Part shown: positions 1-7,659 of the stretch, in pieces
How the letters are laid out: every line of letters begins with the position of its first letter
Position numbering within the stretch: position 1 is the first letter of the stretch
DNA from: UBA1794 sp964439955
Lineage (GTDB): Bacteria; Bacteroidota; Bacteroidia; Bacteroidales; Bacteroidaceae
Direction: 5' to 3'
Length of the DNA stretch: 64,000 bases
NCBI GenBank assembly: GCA_964439955.1
Contig: CAYTPX010000008.1
Location: forward strand, 1 to 64,000
Translations under genes and position numbers: made by a program
The notes under the pieces: model-generated
What the model was told of the DNA's origin: nothing
Database searches by the model: none
Seen by the model: the letters and a program-made list of their open reading frames with translations, nothing else

Positions 1-27
1 GGGCGTTTCCCCGTACCGTTTTGGCGA

Positions 28-100
28 GAAGCACTTGCGTTTGCGGGCGCAAGTGCTTCCGCTTTTCCGGCAGGGAAGGAGGCCGCTTTTCCGCTTTTTA
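28..100. repeat. Hairpin plus repeat-family copy at the window start
   Basis: Positions 28-39 and 48-59 are a perfect 12-bp inverted repeat with an 8-base loop. It is followed at 62-100 by two short CTTTTCC-ending units like those found in other spacers of this window. It may act as the terminator of a gene lying to the left of the window. No gene is visible in 1-145. Confidence 0.5.
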
Positions 101-145
101 ACGGCATTCGCACGGAAAAGATAGCCGTAATTCGCACGAAAAGGC

Positions 146-153
146 TACCTTTG
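146..153 (+). promoter_or_regulatory. Bacteroidetes -7 promoter element (TAccTTTG)
   Basis: TACCTTTG fits the TAnnTTTG -7 consensus of the Bacteroidetes housekeeping sigma factor and lies 27 bases before the GTG start of the DUF4199 gene, so it probably drives the first operon. Confidence 0.6.
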
Positions 154-180
154 CAGCATGATAGCCTCCCCTAACGGTGT

Positions 181-750
181 GTGAACATGAACAATTCCCA
201 AACCTCCAACCTACTCCAACACGCGACGCGCTACGGCACAAGCATGGGGTTACTCTGGATTGCCAAGTTTTTCATCCTCCTGCTGAGTTTGTTCTCCGGC
301 AACGCCCTCCTGCTGGCCTTGGGCTATTTAACCTTCCTGCTGGCCACGGCGTGCGTCCCGTTCCTCGCCTTCTTCATGGCGCGGCAGTTCCGCAACCACG
401 CCTGCGGGGGCATCCTCAGGTTCAGTGCCGCCTGGTTGTTCACCACCCTCATCTACCTCTTCGCCGCCCTGCTCGCCGCCGTAGGCCACTACGCCTACTT
501 CCAGTTCTTCGACGGGGGCGGCGTCTTCTTCGGCACGCTCTTTTCCATGGCGGAGGGCAGCGACCTGAGCGGGCAGCCTGAGCTACAGAAGATGTTCGAG
601 CAATCGCGCGACCTGCTCCTCAGCCTCCGTCCGATAGACATCACCATGCAAATGCTCTCGAGCAACATACTCTACGGCACGATACAAGCCTTCATCATCG
701 CGTTCTTCGTAGCCCGCCGCAAGAAACCCGGGGCGAAACCCGCGGGCTGA
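181..750 (+). CDS. DUF4199 family membrane protein
   Basis: A 189-residue integral membrane protein with about four hydrophobic segments (roughly residues 24-45, 48-70, 84-110 and 160-180) and a basic C-terminal tail ending RRKKPGAKPAG. The topology, length and position directly before a membrane glycosyltransferase match DUF4199 proteins, a Bacteroidetes family of unknown function. The start is either GTG at 181 or ATG at 187; both are in the same frame and the TAccTTTG element upstream suits either. It probably heads the operon with the genes at 833-3042. Function cannot be stated beyond an inner-membrane role in envelope biology. Confidence 0.75.
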   Translation: MNMNNSQTSNLLQHATRYGTSMGLLWIAKFFILLLSLFSGNALLLALGYLTFLLATACVPFLAFFMARQFRNHACGGILRFSAAWLFTTLIYLFAALLAAVGHYAYFQFFDGGGVFFGTLFSMAEGSDLSGQPELQKMFEQSRDLLLSLRPIDITMQMLSSNILYGTIQAFIIAFFVARRKKPGAKPAG

Positions 751-832
751 CGCGGCCCGGGACGGGAAAGGCCGCCCCGGGAAATCCCCACAAACGCCCC
801 ACCGCCTATAAAAGACATCACGCACCAAACCC

Positions 833-1786
833 ATGGACATATCAATAGTAATCCCTTTATACAACGAAGAAGAGTCGCTCCCCGAACTGTTCCAATGGAT
901 AAGGAAGGTCATGGAAGCGAACCGCTTCTCGTATGAAGTCTTGTTCATCAACGACGGGAGCACCGATTCCTCTTGGCAAGTCATCGAGAAGCTCTCTGCC
1001 GAGTACCCCGACATCGTGCGGGGCATCAAATTCCGCCGCAACTACGGCAAATCGCCCGCCCTCTTCTGCGGGTTCCTCCGGGCACAGGGCGACGTGGTCA
1101 TCACCATGGACGCCGACTTGCAGGACAGCCCGGACGAAATACCCGGGCTCTACCGCATGGTCACGCAAGAGGGATACGACCTGGTATCGGGCTGGAAGCA
1201 AAAGCGCTACGACCCGCCCTCCAAAACCATACCCACCAAGCTCTTCAACGCCACGGCGCGGAAAGTGAGCGGCATACACAACCTGCACGACTTCAACTGC
1301 GGGCTGAAGGCTTACCGCAAGGAAGTCGTGAAAAACATCGAAGTCTACGGCGAGATGCACCGCTACATCCCGTTCCTAGCCAAGAATGCCGGGTTCAACA
1401 AGATAGGCGAGAAGGTCGTACACCACCAGGCGCGCAAATACGGGAAGACCAAGTTCGGGTTCAACCGCTTCGTCAACGGCTACCTCGACCTGCTCAGCCT
1501 GTGGTTCCTATCCATCTTCGGCGTGAAACCGATGCACATCTTCGGCTTCTTGGGCTCGCTCATGTTCATCCTCGGCTTCATTTCAGCCTTGATCGTCGGG
1601 GTTTCCAAACTTTGGGCCATGGCACACGGCATGCCCTACCGCCTCGTCACCGACTCGCCTTACTTCTTCCTGGCGCTGACGCTGATGATCATCGGGACGC
1701 AATTCTTCCTTACCGGATTCTTGGGCGACATGATAGCCCGGCAGTCGGAGAACCGGAACAATTACCAAATAGAAAAAGAAATCTGA
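833..1786 (+). CDS. Family 2 membrane glycosyltransferase (DPM1/GtrB-like)
   Basis: The 317-residue protein opens with a GT-A nucleotide-sugar fold (VIPLYNEEESLPELF at residues 7-20) and has the metal-binding DADLQD motif at 93-98, so it should transfer a sugar from a nucleotide donor, probably to a polyprenyl phosphate. Two hydrophobic helices near residues 235-258 and 280-305 anchor it in the inner membrane. This two-TM C-terminus is typical of the GtrB/ArnC-like branch of GT2. It lies 82 bases after the DUF4199 gene and 7 bases before a small lipoprotein, as in a conserved Bacteroidales cluster. The sugar and acceptor are not predictable. Confidence 0.88.
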   Translation: MDISIVIPLYNEEESLPELFQWIRKVMEANRFSYEVLFINDGSTDSSWQVIEKLSAEYPDIVRGIKFRRNYGKSPALFCGFLRAQGDVVITMDADLQDSPDEIPGLYRMVTQEGYDLVSGWKQKRYDPPSKTIPTKLFNATARKVSGIHNLHDFNCGLKAYRKEVVKNIEVYGEMHRYIPFLAKNAGFNKIGEKVVHHQARKYGKTKFGFNRFVNGYLDLLSLWFLSIFGVKPMHIFGFLGSLMFILGFISALIVGVSKLWAMAHGMPYRLVTDSPYFFLALTLMIIGTQFFLTGFLGDMIARQSENRNNYQIEKEI

Positions 1787-1793
1787 ACGCAGC

Positions 1794-2285
1794 ATGACGA
1801 ACCCAGACATGCAAGGGAAATGGAAAAAAGCCCTTGCCCTTTTCCTCTTAGCCCCCGCGCTTTCCCTCATGACCCCCGCATGCAGCGAGGACAGCGACAC
1901 CAGCCTGCCGCGCACGACCTGCGGGGTCTACTTTTACGACCTGGACGCGCAGCAGAACACGGTGGACTCCTTGACGGTAACCGCCCTGACGGAACACGGC
2001 GACAGCGTGCTCTACCACCTCTACAGCGGGGAGAACATCTCGCTGCCCCTGCGCTACATAGGCGACAGCACGCAATTCTGCATCCAACAGGGCGAACAAC
2101 TTCCCGACACCCTCACCATCGTACACCAGAACACGCCCAGCTTCGTCTCGCTGAACGCAGGCTACGTCATGAACTACGAGATACTCAGCATACGCTTCAC
2201 CCGGCATGCCATCGACACCATCACGGTCGTTTCCACCACCATCACTACGTATGAGCAAGAAAACCTGGCCATCACCTATCCTTAA
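1794..2285 (+). CDS. DUF6452 family lipoprotein
   Basis: A 163-residue protein with a basic N-terminus, a hydrophobic stretch and a lipobox-like LMTPAC (Cys about residue 30), so it is probably a lipoprotein. The mature part is acidic and beta-rich, with the conserved start CGVYFYDLDAQQNTVDSLTV typical of the DUF6452 family, which in Bacteroidales sits between a glycosyltransferase and a DUF6048 gene exactly as here. Its last 35 bases overlap the start of the next gene, implying translational coupling. A later start at the internal ATG (1809) is possible. No function is known. Confidence 0.75.
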   Translation: MTNPDMQGKWKKALALFLLAPALSLMTPACSEDSDTSLPRTTCGVYFYDLDAQQNTVDSLTVTALTEHGDSVLYHLYSGENISLPLRYIGDSTQFCIQQGEQLPDTLTIVHQNTPSFVSLNAGYVMNYEILSIRFTRHAIDTITVVSTTITTYEQENLAITYP

Positions 2286-3042
2286 GGCATTCCTCCTGCT
2301 GCTGCCCCTCGCGCTCGTTCCGCTCCCCATGGCCGGGCAAGACCAGGCACAGCCCAAGCGTTTCACTAAGGACAGCAAGCGGCTCGAGGAGCGGAGGAAG
2401 CGGGCCGCCGCAGCGGCCGACACGATACCGCTCTATGGCGGCACATACGTAGGCATGGACCTCTACGGGATAGGGGCCAGCTTCTTCGGGAGCGACACGA
2501 AAAGCAGCGAGCTCCAGGTCGATGTAAACCTAAAGAACCGCTTCTTCCCCGTGGTAGAAATCGGGTATGCCAAGACGGAGATGGTGAGCGAATACGGCTC
2601 CCACTACCAATCGCGGGGCGCTTACTTCCGGGTAGGGATGAACTACAAAATAAAGTACAAGAACACCTCGGAGAGCCACATATTCTTCGGAATCCGCTAC
2701 GGCTGGTCGCCCTTCAAGTACGACGTGGAAAGCATCACCATCTACGACGACCTTTTCGGCGAAGGCCCGTACAACCCCAACCTGAGCGACGACATCTGGG
2801 GCGGGAGCGTGCCGTTCCACGAAGAAGGCATGAGCGGATCGGGCCAGTGGGGGGAAGTCGTCCTCGGGCTGCGCGCGCAGGTATGGGAAAATTTCCTCAT
2901 GGGGTGGTCGCTCCGCTACAAGAGGCGTTTCGGGTATTCGGGGGCAGATACCGCCATACCCGCCTACATCCCCGGGTTCGGGGAAAACGACACGTCGGCC
3001 ATCGGAATCACTTATTCTGTCATCTACAAACTGCCTTTCTAA
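2251..3042 (+). CDS. DUF6048 family outer-membrane protein
   Basis: Starting at the ATG at 2251 gives a 263-residue protein with a signal peptide (hydrophobic AFLLLLPLALVPL ending near MAGQ) and then a charged linker rich in Lys/Arg. The rest alternates hydrophobic and polar residues and ends in a hydrophobic strand (AIGITYSVIYKLPF), as expected for a small outer-membrane beta-barrel. It matches DUF6048 by context (GT2, DUF6452, DUF6048) and by its opening YGGTYVGMDLYGIG. The reading frame stays open upstream to 2206, but that part overlaps the preceding gene and lacks a signal peptide. Possibly an envelope assembly partner of the preceding lipoprotein; this is inference. Confidence 0.72.
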   Translation: MSKKTWPSPILKAFLLLLPLALVPLPMAGQDQAQPKRFTKDSKRLEERRKRAAAAADTIPLYGGTYVGMDLYGIGASFFGSDTKSSELQVDVNLKNRFFPVVEIGYAKTEMVSEYGSHYQSRGAYFRVGMNYKIKYKNTSESHIFFGIRYGWSPFKYDVESITIYDDLFGEGPYNPNLSDDIWGGSVPFHEEGMSGSGQWGEVVLGLRAQVWENFLMGWSLRYKRRFGYSGADTAIPAYIPGFGENDTSAIGITYSVIYKLPF

Positions 3043-3062
3043 AAAACACACAATAAACGACC

Positions 3063-3641
3063 ATGAACCTTTTCGCCATCCTGTTGCTGTCCGTAGGCCT
3101 CGCTATGGACTGCTTCGCCGTATCCATCTGCTCAGGGCTTTCGTTACGGAGAATCCACTGGAGGACAATCTTGGAGACGGCCTTCTTCTTTGGCCTTTTC
3201 CAAGCCCTCATGCCCGTCGTGGGGTGGGCTTTGTCGCTGGGCTTCAACCGCTATATCGAGAGCTACGACCACTGGATCGCATTCGGCCTGCTCGTTTTCC
3301 TGGGCATCCGCATGATCCGCGAGGAACTGCACAAGGACGGCCACGAGGAGTGCCACAGCTGCCCGAATGAACTGAAGACCATCCTGCTGCTTTCCGTGGC
3401 CACCAGCATCGACGCCCTGGCCGTGGGCATTTCCTTTGCCTGCATCGGCTACGGCGACTTGCCCTCCATCCTCCTGCCGGCGGCGGCCATCGGGCTCGTT
3501 TCGTTCCTCTTCAGCGTGGCCGGCTTCTTGAGCGGTATCTTTTTCGGACGCCGCTTCCAGCCGAAAGCCGGGCTGCTCGGGGGCATCATCCTTATCGCCA
3601 TCGGGCTGAAGGTGCTCGGCGAACACTTGGGATACCTATGA
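3063..3641 (+). CDS. mntP: Manganese efflux pump MntP
   Basis: The 192-residue protein has six hydrophobic helices arranged as two three-helix repeats, each with an acidic residue in the membrane (GLAMDCFAVSI near residue 13 and ATSIDALAVGISF near 113), the hallmark of MntP (DUF204). It exports Mn2+ across the inner membrane. The central loop (roughly residues 80-105) contains HKDGHEECHSC, a His/Cys-rich segment that could bind metal. It starts 20 bases after the DUF6048 gene and is probably co-transcribed. No Mn riboswitch is visible upstream. Confidence 0.92.
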   Translation: MNLFAILLLSVGLAMDCFAVSICSGLSLRRIHWRTILETAFFFGLFQALMPVVGWALSLGFNRYIESYDHWIAFGLLVFLGIRMIREELHKDGHEECHSCPNELKTILLLSVATSIDALAVGISFACIGYGDLPSILLPAAAIGLVSFLFSVAGFLSGIFFGRRFQPKAGLLGGIILIAIGLKVLGEHLGYL

Positions 3642-3670
3642 CCCTTCCCCCGTGCCGCAAGGGCTGGGGC

Positions 3671-3759
3671 GGGAAAGCCCCGCCGCGCCTCCCCGGGAGT
3701 ACCTGTACTTTTCCCGGGAAGGCGCGGCGCTTTTTCCCAATGGCGGCAAGGCTTTCCCG
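3671..3759. repeat. 21-bp-period quasi-palindromic repeat, about four units
   Basis: The spacer between the convergent mntP and sdaA genes consists of units of about 24, 21, 23 and 20 bases, each beginning CGGGAA or similar and ending TTTCC or CTCCC. The centre holds TTTTCCCGGGAA and GGCGCGGCGC. It may serve as a bidirectional terminator. It belongs to the interspersed family described in the findings. Confidence 0.6.
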
Positions 3760-3766
3760 CGCAGGC

Positions 3767-4984
3767 CTACATGGGTTCATAGCCCTTGGCCAGCCCGCCC
3801 TGCGCCGTCTCCCGGTAGAGGGAAGGCAGGTCGTACCCGGTTTCCTTCATGACCTGCACGGCATGGTCGAAGGAGACGCGGTGCGTCCCGTCGGTAAGGG
3901 AAGCGTAAATATTGATGTCCAGCGCCCGCGTCGCCGCATAGGCATTGCGCTCGATGCAAGGGATTTGTACCAACCCACACACCGGGTCGCACGTCATGCC
4001 GAGATGGTGCTCCAGCCCCATCTCGGCGGCATACTCGATTTGCGCCGGACTCCCCCCGAGCAACTGTGTGGCCGCGGCCGAAGCCATGGCGCAGGCCACG
4101 CCCACCTCGCCCTGGCAGCCTACCTCGGCACCGGCAATCGAGGCATTGTGGCGCACGATGTTGCCCACCAACCCGGCCGTGGCCAAGGCCCGGACAATAC
4201 GGCTCTCGTTGAAATTGTGGACCCGCTGCAAATGGTAGAGTACGGCAGGCAGCACCCCGCATGACCCGCACGTGGGCGCCGTGACGATTTCACCCCCGGC
4301 CGCATTCTCCTCGCTCACGGCCAAGGCATAGGAAAACACCAAGGCACGCATCTGGACGGCCTGCCGGAAGCCCGCGGCCTTTATATAATAAGTAGGGGCC
4401 TTGCGGCGCAAGTTCAACGGGCCGGGCAGGACACCCTCCGTTTCCAGCCCGCGGCGGATGGCCGCCTGCATCGTGTCCCACACCTTTTGCAGGTAGCCCC
4501 ACAGGCTCTCCTCCTCATGTTCGAAAACATATTCCCAGTAGCTGCGCCCCGTACGCTCACACCAATGCAGGATTTCCGTCAAGGTATCCATCTCATACTC
4601 CCGCACCGGGACGGGGCTGGTGTCGATGACATTCCGGTGTTCATCCATCAGTGCCCCTCCCCCGATGCTGAAGACAAGCCAGCTGTCCACGCGGTTGCCC
4701 TCCCCGTCCAAAGCCTCAAACCTCATCCCGTTCGGGTGCAAGGGCAGGACGGTCTCCGGCTTCCATGCGATTTCCACCGGCGCTGCCGCACGGAGCACCT
4801 CCGTAATGGCCAAGTGGGTCAAGTGCCCCTTCCCGGTGGCCGCAAGGCTGCCGTAGAGCGTCACGCGGAAAGCGGCCGCCCCTCCATGCCTTTCAAGGAA
4901 AAGCGCGGCGGCCTTGCGCGGCCCCATGGTATGGCTGCTGCTCGGGCCATGCCCGATGCGGTAGATTTCGAATACGGAACGCAT
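3767..4984 (-). CDS. sdaA: L-serine ammonia-lyase, iron-sulfur type, single chain
   Basis: A 405-residue fused alpha-beta L-serine dehydratase that deaminates L-serine to pyruvate and ammonia. The N-terminal beta domain has the conserved opening RIGHGPSSSHTMGP. The C-terminal catalytic domain has the cysteines for the labile [4Fe-4S] cluster in TAPTCGSCGVLP, GCQGEVG and MTCDPVCGL. Length is a little short of the E. coli type (about 455) but all motifs are present. It lies 13 bases after the mlaF stop, so it is probably transcribed with the mlaEF lipid-transport genes, an odd partnership. Oxygen sensitivity of the cluster suits an anaerobe. Confidence 0.95.
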   Translation of the reverse strand: MRSVFEIYRIGHGPSSSHTMGPRKAAALFLERHGGAAAFRVTLYGSLAATGKGHLTHLAITEVLRAAAPVEIAWKPETVLPLHPNGMRFEALDGEGNRVDSWLVFSIGGGALMDEHRNVIDTSPVPVREYEMDTLTEILHWCERTGRSYWEYVFEHEEESLWGYLQKVWDTMQAAIRRGLETEGVLPGPLNLRRKAPTYYIKAAGFRQAVQMRALVFSYALAVSEENAAGGEIVTAPTCGSCGVLPAVLYHLQRVHNFNESRIVRALATAGLVGNIVRHNASIAGAEVGCQGEVGVACAMASAAATQLLGGSPAQIEYAAEMGLEHHLGMTCDPVCGLVQIPCIERNAYAATRALDINIYASLTDGTHRVSFDHAVQVMKETGYDLPSLYRETAQGGLAKGYEPM

Positions 4985-4997
4985 AAGGTACGACTCT

Positions 4998-5765
4998 TTA
5001 TTCGACCATCTTCTCTTCCACTTCGCGCACCTTCTTGAAAAGGTCGGAAGCGAATATGAAGTCGTTCAACTTCTTGTTCGGCGAAGATATCACCTCGTCC
5101 TTCGTGCCTTCCCATTCTTTCCGCCCCTCGCAAAGGAAAATAATCTTCTCGCCTATTCCCATAACCGAGTTCATGTCGTGCGTATTGATGAGCGTTGTCA
5201 TGTTATACTCCCGCGTGATGTCTTGGATCAGGCCGTCTATGACAAGCGAAGTCTTGGGATCCAGGCCGGAGTTCGGCTCATCGCAAAAGAGATACTTGGG
5301 GTTAAGGGCGATGGCGCGGGCGATGGCCACGCGTTTCTGCATGCCGCCGCTGAGTTCATCGGGATATTTCAGGTAGGCCTCGCCCAAGTTTACGCGGTCC
5401 AGGCAGAACTTGGCGCGCTTTTCGATTTCGATGCGCGTATCCGAGGAGAACATTTCGAGCGGGAACATGACGTTTTCCAACACCGTCATCGAATCGAACA
5501 GCGCGGCGCTCTGGAAGACCATGCCCATCTCCTTGCGCAAAACCTTCTTTTCCCGCTTGGAAAGGGTCAGGAAGTCGCGCCCGTCGTAGAACAAGTGGCC
5601 TGCGTCGGCCTCGAGAAGCCCCACGACGCATTTCATGAAGACCGTCTTCCCCGAGCCGCTCTGCCCGATGATCAGGCTGGTCTTGCCCGGCTCGAAGGAA
5701 GCGTCGATGCCGCGCAAGACGGACTTTCCGTCGAATGATTTGCACAAGCCTTGTACTTCTATCAT
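4998..5765 (-). CDS. mlaF: Phospholipid-transport ABC ATPase, MlaF-like
   Basis: A 255-residue ABC ATPase with Walker A IGQSGSGKT (about residues 33-41), signature LSGGMQKRVAIARA and Walker B FCDEPNSGLDP. The signature SGGMQKR and D-loop region are typical of the MlaF/Ttg2A branch, which powers lipid trafficking between inner and outer membranes. The permease gene mlaE lies immediately upstream in the same operon (24-base gap). The usual MCE-domain partner (MlaD) is not encoded here, so it must be elsewhere. Confidence 0.88.
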   Translation of the reverse strand: MIEVQGLCKSFDGKSVLRGIDASFEPGKTSLIIGQSGSGKTVFMKCVVGLLEADAGHLFYDGRDFLTLSKREKKVLRKEMGMVFQSAALFDSMTVLENVMFPLEMFSSDTRIEIEKRAKFCLDRVNLGEAYLKYPDELSGGMQKRVAIARAIALNPKYLFCDEPNSGLDPKTSLVIDGLIQDITREYNMTTLINTHDMNSVMGIGEKIIFLCEGRKEWEGTKDEVISSPNKKLNDFIFASDLFKKVREVEEKMVE

Positions 5766-5789
5766 AGAATTGAGTTTCTGTTTTACGGG

Positions 5790-6533
5790 TTAAGTGCTCA
5801 ACAGGTTCGTCAATACCAAATCGGCAAAGAGGATGAGCACGCTGCAACTTACGACCGAATTGGTGCTGGCCTTCCCCACGTCGAGCGAGCCGCCCTCCAC
5901 CGTATAGCCGTAGAAGGCCGACACGGAGGCTATGATATAGGCGAAAAACAGGCTCTTGACGTAGGCGCAGAGCACGAAATAGGGATTGAAGTCATGCAGG
6001 AGGCCGGACTCCAGGTCGGCCGCCGTCATGATTCCCACGAACCAACAGGTCATGTACGCCCCGATTATCCCGAAAAAGGTGCTGAACGTAACCAAAACAG
6101 GCATGAAGAACATCAAGGCCGCCACCTTCGGGAGGATCAAGTAGCTGGCGGAATTGATGCCCATGATTTCCAACGCCTCGATTTGCTGCGTGACCCTCAT
6201 CGTGCCTATCTCGGAAGCGATGTTCGAGCCCACCTTCCCCGCGAGGATGAGGCACATGATGGACGAAGAAAACTCGAGCAGGAGAATCTCGCGCGTCGTA
6301 TACCCCACCACCCACTGCGGCATCCACGCACTCTGGATGTTGTATTTTATCTGCGTCGTGATTACCGCGCCGATGAACAAGGATATGAGGATTACGATGC
6401 CCGCGGAGTTCACCCCCAACTTTTCCACTTCGGCAATGAACTCCCGGAAGTACACCCGCACCCGCTCCGGGCGGGAGAAAACCCGCCCCATCAAGGCAAG
6501 GTAACGGCCGAAAGTACTGATGGCTTTAAACAT
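5790..6533 (-). CDS. mlaE: Phospholipid-transport permease, MlaE family
   Basis: A 247-residue MlaE permease with five or six membrane helices and the family core GKVGSNIASEIGTMRVTQQI followed by EALEIMGINSASYLILPK. It forms the membrane channel part of an MlaFE transporter. The reading frame stays open far upstream, but the ATG at 6533 gives the normal family N-terminus and lies 21 bases downstream of a minus-strand TACTTTTG element. The gene shares a short divergent promoter region with lptB. Confidence 0.9.
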   Translation of the reverse strand: MFKAISTFGRYLALMGRVFSRPERVRVYFREFIAEVEKLGVNSAGIVILISLFIGAVITTQIKYNIQSAWMPQWVVGYTTREILLLEFSSSIMCLILAGKVGSNIASEIGTMRVTQQIEALEIMGINSASYLILPKVAALMFFMPVLVTFSTFFGIIGAYMTCWFVGIMTAADLESGLLHDFNPYFVLCAYVKSLFFAYIIASVSAFYGYTVEGGSLDVGKASTNSVVSCSVLILFADLVLTNLLST

Positions 6534-6553
6534 TATGACTCCTAATTTTGGTG

Positions 6554-6561
6554 CAAAAGTA
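6554..6561 (-). promoter_or_regulatory. -7 promoter element for mlaE-mlaF-sdaA (TACTTTTG)
   Basis: Read on the minus strand this is TACTTTTG, matching TAnnTTTG, 21 bases before the mlaE ATG. It is back to back with the plus-strand element at 6577-6584. Confidence 0.6.
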
Positions 6562-6576
6562 GCTATTTTGTGCGTA

Positions 6577-6584
6577 TATCTTTG
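6577..6584 (+). promoter_or_regulatory. -7 promoter element for lptB (TATCTTTG)
   Basis: TATCTTTG matches the TAnnTTTG consensus and lies 29 bases before the ATG at 6613. Its position supports the use of this early start and hence the long N-terminal extension of LptB. Confidence 0.55.
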
Positions 6585-6612
6585 TACATTTGCCGCAAAA
6601 ACCGGAATCGGC

Positions 6613-7617
6613 ATGGACAATAGCGAGCAATCTTTGGACTTTTCCACCCATTCTTCCACCGACACCCTGCCTCCCCCTTCCGGAGAGGAGGCAGCCGCAC
6701 GGGCCAAGGCGCAGGAGGAAACGGAAGAAAGCCCGGGCGCTTCCCCCAAAAGGCGCAGGCTCTTTTCCGGAAAAGCGCCGCGCCTTTTCCCCCGCAGGCA
6801 ACCGCACGGAGGCCGACCCGCCGGGGATGAGGGCGGGGACACGCCCGGGGAAGGGACGGGACCCCCCCCCCGCCTCATGACGTTGCGCACGGAAAACCTC
6901 GTGAAGAAATACGGGAAACGCACCGTCGTGAGCCACGTTTCCATCAACGTGCGCCAAGGGGAAATCGTAGGGCTGCTCGGCCCCAACGGAGCAGGCAAGA
7001 CAACCTCGTTCTACATGACCACCGGGCTGGTCACGGCCAACGAGGGGCGCATCTTCCTCGACGACCTCGACATCACAAGCTACCCCGTCTACAAACGCGC
7101 GCGCTTTGGAATCGGCTATTTGGCGCAGGAGGCTTCCGTATTCCGCAAGATGACCGTGGAAGACAACATAGCCTCCGTCCTGGAAATGACGGGAAAGCCG
7201 AAAAGCTACCAAAAGGAAAAGCTGGAAAGCCTGCTGGAAGAGTTCACGCTGAACAAGGTGCGCAAGAATCTCGGCGACCAACTCTCTGGCGGGGAGCGGC
7301 GTCGTACGGAAATCGCCCGCTGCTTGGCCATAGACCCCAAGTTCATCATGCTCGACGAGCCGTTCGCCGGGGTAGACCCCATAGCGGTCGAAGACATCCA
7401 GCAAATCGTCTGGAACCTGAAGAAGCGCAACATCGGGATTCTCATCACCGACCACAACGCGCCGGAGACGCTCACCATCACCGACCGCGCCTACCTCCTC
7501 TTCGAAGGGCGCATACTCTTCCAAGGCTCGCCCGAGGAGCTGGCCAACAACCAGACGGTGAAGGAAAAATACTTGGGACGCAGTTTCGTCCTGCGCAAGA
7601 AGGACTTCCAGAAATAA
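6613..7617 (+). CDS. lptB: LPS export ABC ATPase LptB with unusual N-terminal extension
   Basis: The core from residue 89 (ATG at 6877) is a canonical LptB: Walker A GPNGAGKT, QEASVFRKMTVEDN, signature LSGGERRR and Walker B FIMLDEPFAGVDP. LptB drives LptFG extraction of lipopolysaccharide toward the outer membrane. The frame opens with an ATG at 6613 just after a promoter element. This adds about 88 residues that are Pro/Arg/Glu-rich, low in complexity and end in a run of prolines. They include SGKAPRLFPRR, encoded by a copy of the intergenic repeat. If translation begins at 6877 the extension is merely a leader. Either start is possible; the core call is secure. Confidence 0.93.
   Translation: MDNSEQSLDFSTHSSTDTLPPPSGEEAAARAKAQEETEESPGASPKRRRLFSGKAPRLFPRRQPHGGRPAGDEGGDTPGEGTGPPPRLMTLRTENLVKKYGKRTVVSHVSINVRQGEIVGLLGPNGAGKTTSFYMTTGLVTANEGRIFLDDLDITSYPVYKRARFGIGYLAQEASVFRKMTVEDNIASVLEMTGKPKSYQKEKLESLLEEFTLNKVRKNLGDQLSGGERRRTEIARCLAIDPKFIMLDEPFAGVDPIAVEDIQQIVWNLKKRNIGILITDHNAPETLTITDRAYLLFEGRILFQGSPEELANNQTVKEKYLGRSFVLRKKDFQK
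6735..6796. repeat. Repeat-family copy inside the lptB reading frame
   Basis: Two adjoining units of 21 and 22 bases, both ending CTCTTTTCC or CCTTTTCC, match the spacer repeat family. They lie in frame in the N-terminal extension and keep it open, encoding KRRRLFSGKAPRLFPRR. Confidence 0.6.
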
Positions 7618-7622
7618 AACCC

Positions 7623-7638
7623 GCCGCCCGCGGGCGGC
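7623..7638. promoter_or_regulatory. Perfect 16-bp GC palindrome between lptB and the 5alpha-reductase
   Basis: GCCGCCCG followed directly by CGGGCGGC forms a loopless palindrome in the 42-base spacer. No T-tract follows, so it is not an obvious intrinsic terminator. It could pause transcription, bind a protein, or be neutral. Confidence 0.4.
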
Positions 7639-7659
7639 ACGCCCGGAGAACCACGACTG

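Noticed and set aside
158..184. Eight-codon leader peptide ATG...TGA before the DUF4199 gene
   Set aside because: It begins about where transcription would start from the TAccTTTG element, so it probably lacks a ribosome site, and there is no attenuation-like hairpin.
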